Source of the DNA: JABHQR01 sp043812455
GTDB taxonomy: Archaea; Nanobdellota; Nanobdellia; Woesearchaeales; GW2011-AR9
DNA: 24,491 bases
NCBI GenBank assembly: GCA_043812455.1
Contig: JBDRMB010000023.1
Span: 1-24,491 of the forward strand
Reading direction: 5' to 3'
The notes under the pieces were generated by a model that was not told the origin of the DNA, made no database searches, and saw nothing but the letters and a program-made list of their open reading frames with translations. Below, one piece after another: positions 21,679 through 24,491 of the stretch (positions within the stretch are counted from its first letter, which is position 1; each line of letters begins with the position of its first letter). Position numbers and translations under genes: made by a program.

Positions 21679-21829
21679 CAATGTTAAGCACCCCATATGC
21701 GTTATTCAATATCTACATCGACCACCCCAGATCTTGAATTTTAGGATTGCGAGTTATATTTAAACATTTATAGTTTAGAATAGCTATTTTGTACTACTTA
21801 ATAAATCTTATTAAAACTTTGTGTCTAGA

Positions 21830-21943
21830 ATGTATATACCAAGAGTAGAATAAGTTTTAAAAGTATAGGTAAATTGGTTAATTTTGGAACTTAACCAATT
21901 TACAATATAGTTCGCGTTCGAGAGTTTTTGACGCTCACTATAT
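21830..21943 (+). promoter_or_regulatory. Promoter and double-hairpin leader of the helicase gene
   Basis: A TATA-like GTATATACC (about 21830-21838) predicts a start near 21860. The leader then has a 13-bp perfect inverted repeat (21869-21881 with 21891-21903, arms TAAATTGGTTAA/TTAACCAATTTA plus G-C) and a second hairpin, ATATAGT 21905-21911 with ACTATAT 21937-21943, containing GCGT/ACGC. The rest of the 21697-21972 gap shows only the winged-helix promoter. Confidence 0.5.
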
Positions 21944-21972
21944 CTGTTTTGTATCTTAATTACTTACTAAAA

Positions 21973-24027
21973 ATGGTCGATAAAAATAAGTTGAATTTGC
22001 AATTCTTTCCTCACTTGGAAGTTCGACCTGGACAAGATGAACTAATTTTTGACCTCACTCAGGCATTAGCTGAAGGAAAATGTATTTTAGCAAATGCACC
22101 TACTGGACTAGGTAAGACTGCAAGTGCTATTTCAGTAGCACTATCTTATTTGTATAATCATAAAAGTTCTGATGATGGTGTTAATGGTTTTGATAAAAAG
22201 AAAAAAATATTTTTCTTGACTAATCGGCACACTCAACATAAAATTGCTGTTGATACCTTAAGGCAAGTGCGGGCTAAAACTGGAGAACAATTAATTTGTG
22301 TTGACCTCATTGGTAAGAAATGGATGTGCAACCAAGAAGTTGCTAGTTTGTTTGGTACAGATTTTAACGAATATTGTAAAAGTGTGGTTGAAAAGAAAGA
22401 GTGTGAATTTTATAATAATGTGCGCGATAAGAACGGATTAAGTGTGGATGCCAAATATGCTTTGGCGCAGCTTAAAGAAAGTGGAGTATTGCATAACGAA
22501 GAGTTGAAACGTTTTTCTGAAGAAAAAAAGATGTGCGCTTATGAATTAAGTATGGCTCTTGCAAAGAAAGCGCAAGTGATTGTTGGAGATTATTACTACT
22601 TATTCAATCCTGCAGTTTTAAATAATATCCTAGGAAAGTTAGGAATTGAAGTTGAAGATTGTATCATTATTGTTGACGAAGCACATAATCTTCCAGGGAG
22701 AGTTACAGAGATGATGAGTTCATATCTGACAACTAACATGTTAAAGAACGGTATTTTGGAAGCTAAGAAGTATCGCATGGATGGTTTGATTTATTGGTTG
22801 AACGAGTTGAAAAAGATCGTTAATGATTTGGCAGATTTTGAAGATGTTGGGTTTAGAAGTAGTTATTCGAGCAATAAGTATGCTTCTAACAAACCTAAAC
22901 AAATTAATGCTTCATTGTCTGGCTTTTCAAGTGCTGCAGATCTAAAAAATGGTAAGGTAAATAATGGTAACAAGACTGGTTATGCTAGTACAAACAAAGA
23001 GCGATTAGTGAAGAAAGATGAATTTATGGAAAAGGTTCAGGCAATAACTGATTATAATGATCTTATCGGTGAACTGGAAGGTGCAGCTGAAGAAGTGCGT
23101 AAACGGCAAAAGAGGAGTCAATTGGGTGGTATTGCAAATTTCTTGATTGAATGGGCAAAAGAGGATCATGGTTTCAGTCGGATGATTGTTGAGAAAGATT
23201 CACCCAAATTTGGTAAGATGACAATTCTGCAGTATGCTTGTCTAGATCCAAGTTTAACTACTAAAAATGTTTTTGCTCGAGCAAACGCGGCAATTCTAAT
23301 GAGCGGGACTTTATCACCAACATTTATGTATCGGGATCTGCTTGGAATTGAACGAGGTGTAATGAAAGACTATTCTTCACCGTTTCCAATCGAGAACAGG
23401 GTAACATTAGTTGTTCCTGAAACATCTACAAAATATAATTTACGTAATGAAACAATGTTTCGTTCCATTGCTGAACATTGTTCTAAAATCAGTCGTCTTG
23501 TACCTGGAAATTTAGCATTCTTTTTTCCTTCATATCATCTAAGAGATAAAATTGCTCCATTCATTGAAGTTGGGAATAAAGAAATGTTTTTGGAACAGCA
23601 AGAAATGACTAAAGAAGATAAAGAACTTTTTTTGCAGAAATTTAAAGCTGCTAGTTTGCGAGGAGGAGTATTGTTAGGTGTTGCTGGTGCTAATTTTGCT
23701 GAAGGTGTAGATCTTCCTGGAAATCTTCTACAAGGCGTTGTTGTTGTTGGGTTGCCTTTGGCTAGTCCTGATTTAAAGACTAAACAAACTATCAATTATT
23801 ATGAAGATCAGTTCCAAAAAGGATGGGATTATGCCTATCTGTTTCCGGCGATGAACAAATGTTTGCAAAGTGCAGGGAGATGTATTCGTTCTGGAACTGA
23901 TAGGGGTGTGATCATATATTTGGATGAACGCTTTGCTTGGCAGCGATATTATGAACATTTACCACGTGAAGGGCTGATTGTTACAAAGAATTATCCTGAA
24001 TTATTGAAGAAATTTTATGCTAAATAA
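21973..24027 (+). CDS. xpd: XPD/Rad3-like Fe-S helicase (SF2)
   Basis: From the ATG at 21973 the product has 684 residues, a 5'-3' DNA helicase of the XPD/DinG class. Motifs are RPGQDEL (Q-like), Walker A NAPTGLGKTAS (41-51), the four Fe-S Cys 119, 135, 144 and 188, VGDYYYLFN, DEAHNLPGR (235-243), the SGTLSP region, ANFAEGVDLPG and motif VI QSAGRCIRSG. It unwinds DNA in repair or related processes. Residues about 300-345 form a Ser/Asn/Lys-rich low-complexity insert within the Arch domain. An earlier in-frame ATG (21928) falls in the leader hairpin and is rejected. In archaea XPD acts without a TFIIH complex. Confidence 0.93.
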   Translation: MVDKNKLNLQFFPHLEVRPGQDELIFDLTQALAEGKCILANAPTGLGKTASAISVALSYLYNHKSSDDGVNGFDKKKKIFFLTNRHTQHKIAVDTLRQVRAKTGEQLICVDLIGKKWMCNQEVASLFGTDFNEYCKSVVEKKECEFYNNVRDKNGLSVDAKYALAQLKESGVLHNEELKRFSEEKKMCAYELSMALAKKAQVIVGDYYYLFNPAVLNNILGKLGIEVEDCIIIVDEAHNLPGRVTEMMSSYLTTNMLKNGILEAKKYRMDGLIYWLNELKKIVNDLADFEDVGFRSSYSSNKYASNKPKQINASLSGFSSAADLKNGKVNNGNKTGYASTNKERLVKKDEFMEKVQAITDYNDLIGELEGAAEEVRKRQKRSQLGGIANFLIEWAKEDHGFSRMIVEKDSPKFGKMTILQYACLDPSLTTKNVFARANAAILMSGTLSPTFMYRDLLGIERGVMKDYSSPFPIENRVTLVVPETSTKYNLRNETMFRSIAEHCSKISRLVPGNLAFFFPSYHLRDKIAPFIEVGNKEMFLEQQEMTKEDKELFLQKFKAASLRGGVLLGVAGANFAEGVDLPGNLLQGVVVVGLPLASPDLKTKQTINYYEDQFQKGWDYAYLFPAMNKCLQSAGRCIRSGTDRGVIIYLDERFAWQRYYEHLPREGLIVTKNYPELLKKFYAK

Positions 24028-24149
24028 TCCTATTTTAAAGCAAAAAAGCTAATTTTTGTCATTTTTCTAAAGTTTTTGGCAAAATTGGGCTTTGTTATAC
24101 TAGTTGTGCTTATGTGTGTATTTAGTAACCAGTATACAAAAACGTAACA

Positions 24150-24157
24150 TTTATATA
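24150..24157 (+). promoter_or_regulatory. TATA box of the candidate small RNA
   Basis: TTTATATA lies 26-30 bases before 24181, the expected transcription start of the stem-loop RNA. No open reading frame follows, so the promoter implies a non-coding transcript. Confidence 0.6.
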
Positions 24158-24180
24158 CTTGTTTGGTTTTACTACCTAGT

Positions 24181-24259
24181 ATCACATTAGACAAGATCGG
24201 ATCCGTCTGATTCTACCACCCTCACCCCTCGAATTGGGATCCGCTTTTGTTATTTTTTT
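24181..24259 (+). ncRNA. Candidate small RNA: long stem with C-rich loop and U-run end
   Basis: Downstream of a TATA box, 24191-24204 pairs with 24237-24250 (ACAAGA-CGGATCC with GGATCCG-TTTTGT, one mismatch), and after a 3-base bulge TGATTC (24208-24213) pairs with GAATTG (24231-24236). The 17-base loop (24214-24230, TACCACCCTCACCCCTC) is pyrimidine-only apart from two A. A seven-T run at 24253-24259 ends the unit as a terminator. The loop resembles the anti-SD end of 16S rRNA (TCACCTCCT) and could pair with GGGTGGT or GGGGTG. The gene-less 24028-24356 stretch shows nothing else but AT-rich sequence. Confidence 0.6.
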
Positions 24260-24356
24260 CTTCTTTCAAAATGTTATCAATTTTATCTACAGTAACTTGG
24301 ATTCTTAGAACTTTTAAATCAGTTTACTACTTTTTAGTGATAAATATACAAAATAG

Positions 24357-24491
24357 TCAACGCGTTAAATAGTTGGACGGACAGAGCGTAAAAAAATAAC
24401 CTCGTAAGAATTTTTCAATCCCCGCAATTAAATCTTCAATTGTTTTGAAGAAGTTGGAGTTCGTTACATTGTAACGAATAATTTTCCAACA
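24357..24491 (-). CDS. C-terminal end of a probable IS630-type transposase (partial)
   Basis: On the minus strand a frame enters from the right window edge and runs 44 codons to a TGA at 24359-24357. The peptide begins CWKIIRYNVTNSNFFKTIED and ends with FTLCPSNYLTR. The WKxxRYNVTNSxFF pattern followed by an amphipathic helix resembles the C-terminal end of IS630/Tc1-mariner DDE transposases. If so, the end of an insertion sequence should lie at about 24260-24356, but no terminal repeat can be checked without the other end. Assignment by eye, moderately sure. Confidence 0.55.
   Translation of the reverse strand, partial: CWKIIRYNVTNSNFFKTIEDLIAGIEKFLRGYFFTLCPSNYLTR

Noticed and set aside
21713..21728. 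Start-stop ORF (ATG TAG) with GGGGTGG in the winged-helix leader
   Set aside because: The purine-rich element is too close to the ATG for a good SD and it lies at the very start of the predicted transcript.
24460..24478. Odd palindrome TTCGTTACA-T-TGTAACGAA as an operator or terminator
   Set aside because: It lies inside the probable transposase coding frame on the minus strand, so chance or coding constraint explains it better.
1..24491. CRISPR array or long direct repeats
   Set aside because: No regularly spaced repeats were seen anywhere in the window by eye.

Overview
The window is AT-rich archaeal DNA, most likely from a DPANN-type lineage (Woesearchaeota/Pacearchaeota/Nanoarchaeota-like). 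The evidence is a set of archaeal information-processing genes (SRP54, SmAP/LSm, eL37, uS15, translin, archaeal-type ArgRS, XPD-like helicase), TATA boxes 25-30 bases ahead of many start codons (leaderless mRNAs), archaeal GGTGAT/GAGGT Shine-Dalgarno (SD) sites inside operons, two tRNA genes without encoded CCA that each carry two bulge-helix-bulge introns, and many short gene products. The lineage is an inference; there is no rRNA here to test it.

Left part (1-3940): the 5' end of a leftward gene with a structured leader, then a copper/heavy-metal cluster: a membrane-anchored winged-helix regulator, a three-helix membrane protein with an HMA-like domain and Cys-rich tail, and a CopA-type Cu+ ATPase. 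A 14-bp palindrome lies just upstream of the TATA box of the membrane protein gene. Positions 3940-5430 hold two leftward pairs: an EF-hand lipoprotein with a SpeD-like zinc-finger pseudoenzyme, and SmAP with eL37 (eL37 is only 55 residues). Positions 5608-7001 hold translin, a metallophosphoesterase and a 56-residue zinc ribbon; SRP54 and an Asp/Glu-type racemase follow on the minus strand.

Middle (9167-16936): a bacterial-PH-domain membrane protein downstream of a doubly interrupted tRNA (best read as Arg-UCG), a degenerate arginase-fold protein, a large stem structure followed by a 4-helix membrane protein, and an uncharacterised two-gene operon (unknown protein plus SAM methyltransferase) divergent from a tandem Lrp/AsnC regulator, with a 20-bp palindrome midway between the two TATA boxes. 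Next come a Cys/His-rich protein and an argS plus YbaK/ProX trans-editing operon.

Right part (17035-24491): a Nudix hydrolase, a stand-alone B3/B4 tRNA-binding-type protein, two unknown membrane proteins separated by a long hairpin (candidate ncRNA), tRNA-Gln(UUG) with two introns, uS15 with a structured leader, small unknown and secreted Cys-rich proteins, a winged-helix regulator, and an Fe-S XPD/Rad3-like helicase with two hairpins in its leader. Beyond it lies a well-formed candidate small RNA (TATA box, stem with C-rich loop, U-run), then the C-terminal end of a probable IS630-type transposase at the window edge.

The best candidates for undescribed biology are the sRNA with an anti-SD-like loop, the Lrp-controlled unknown/methyltransferase cassette, the membrane-tethered regulator of the copper genes, and the paired pseudoenzymes (SpeD-like and arginase-like).
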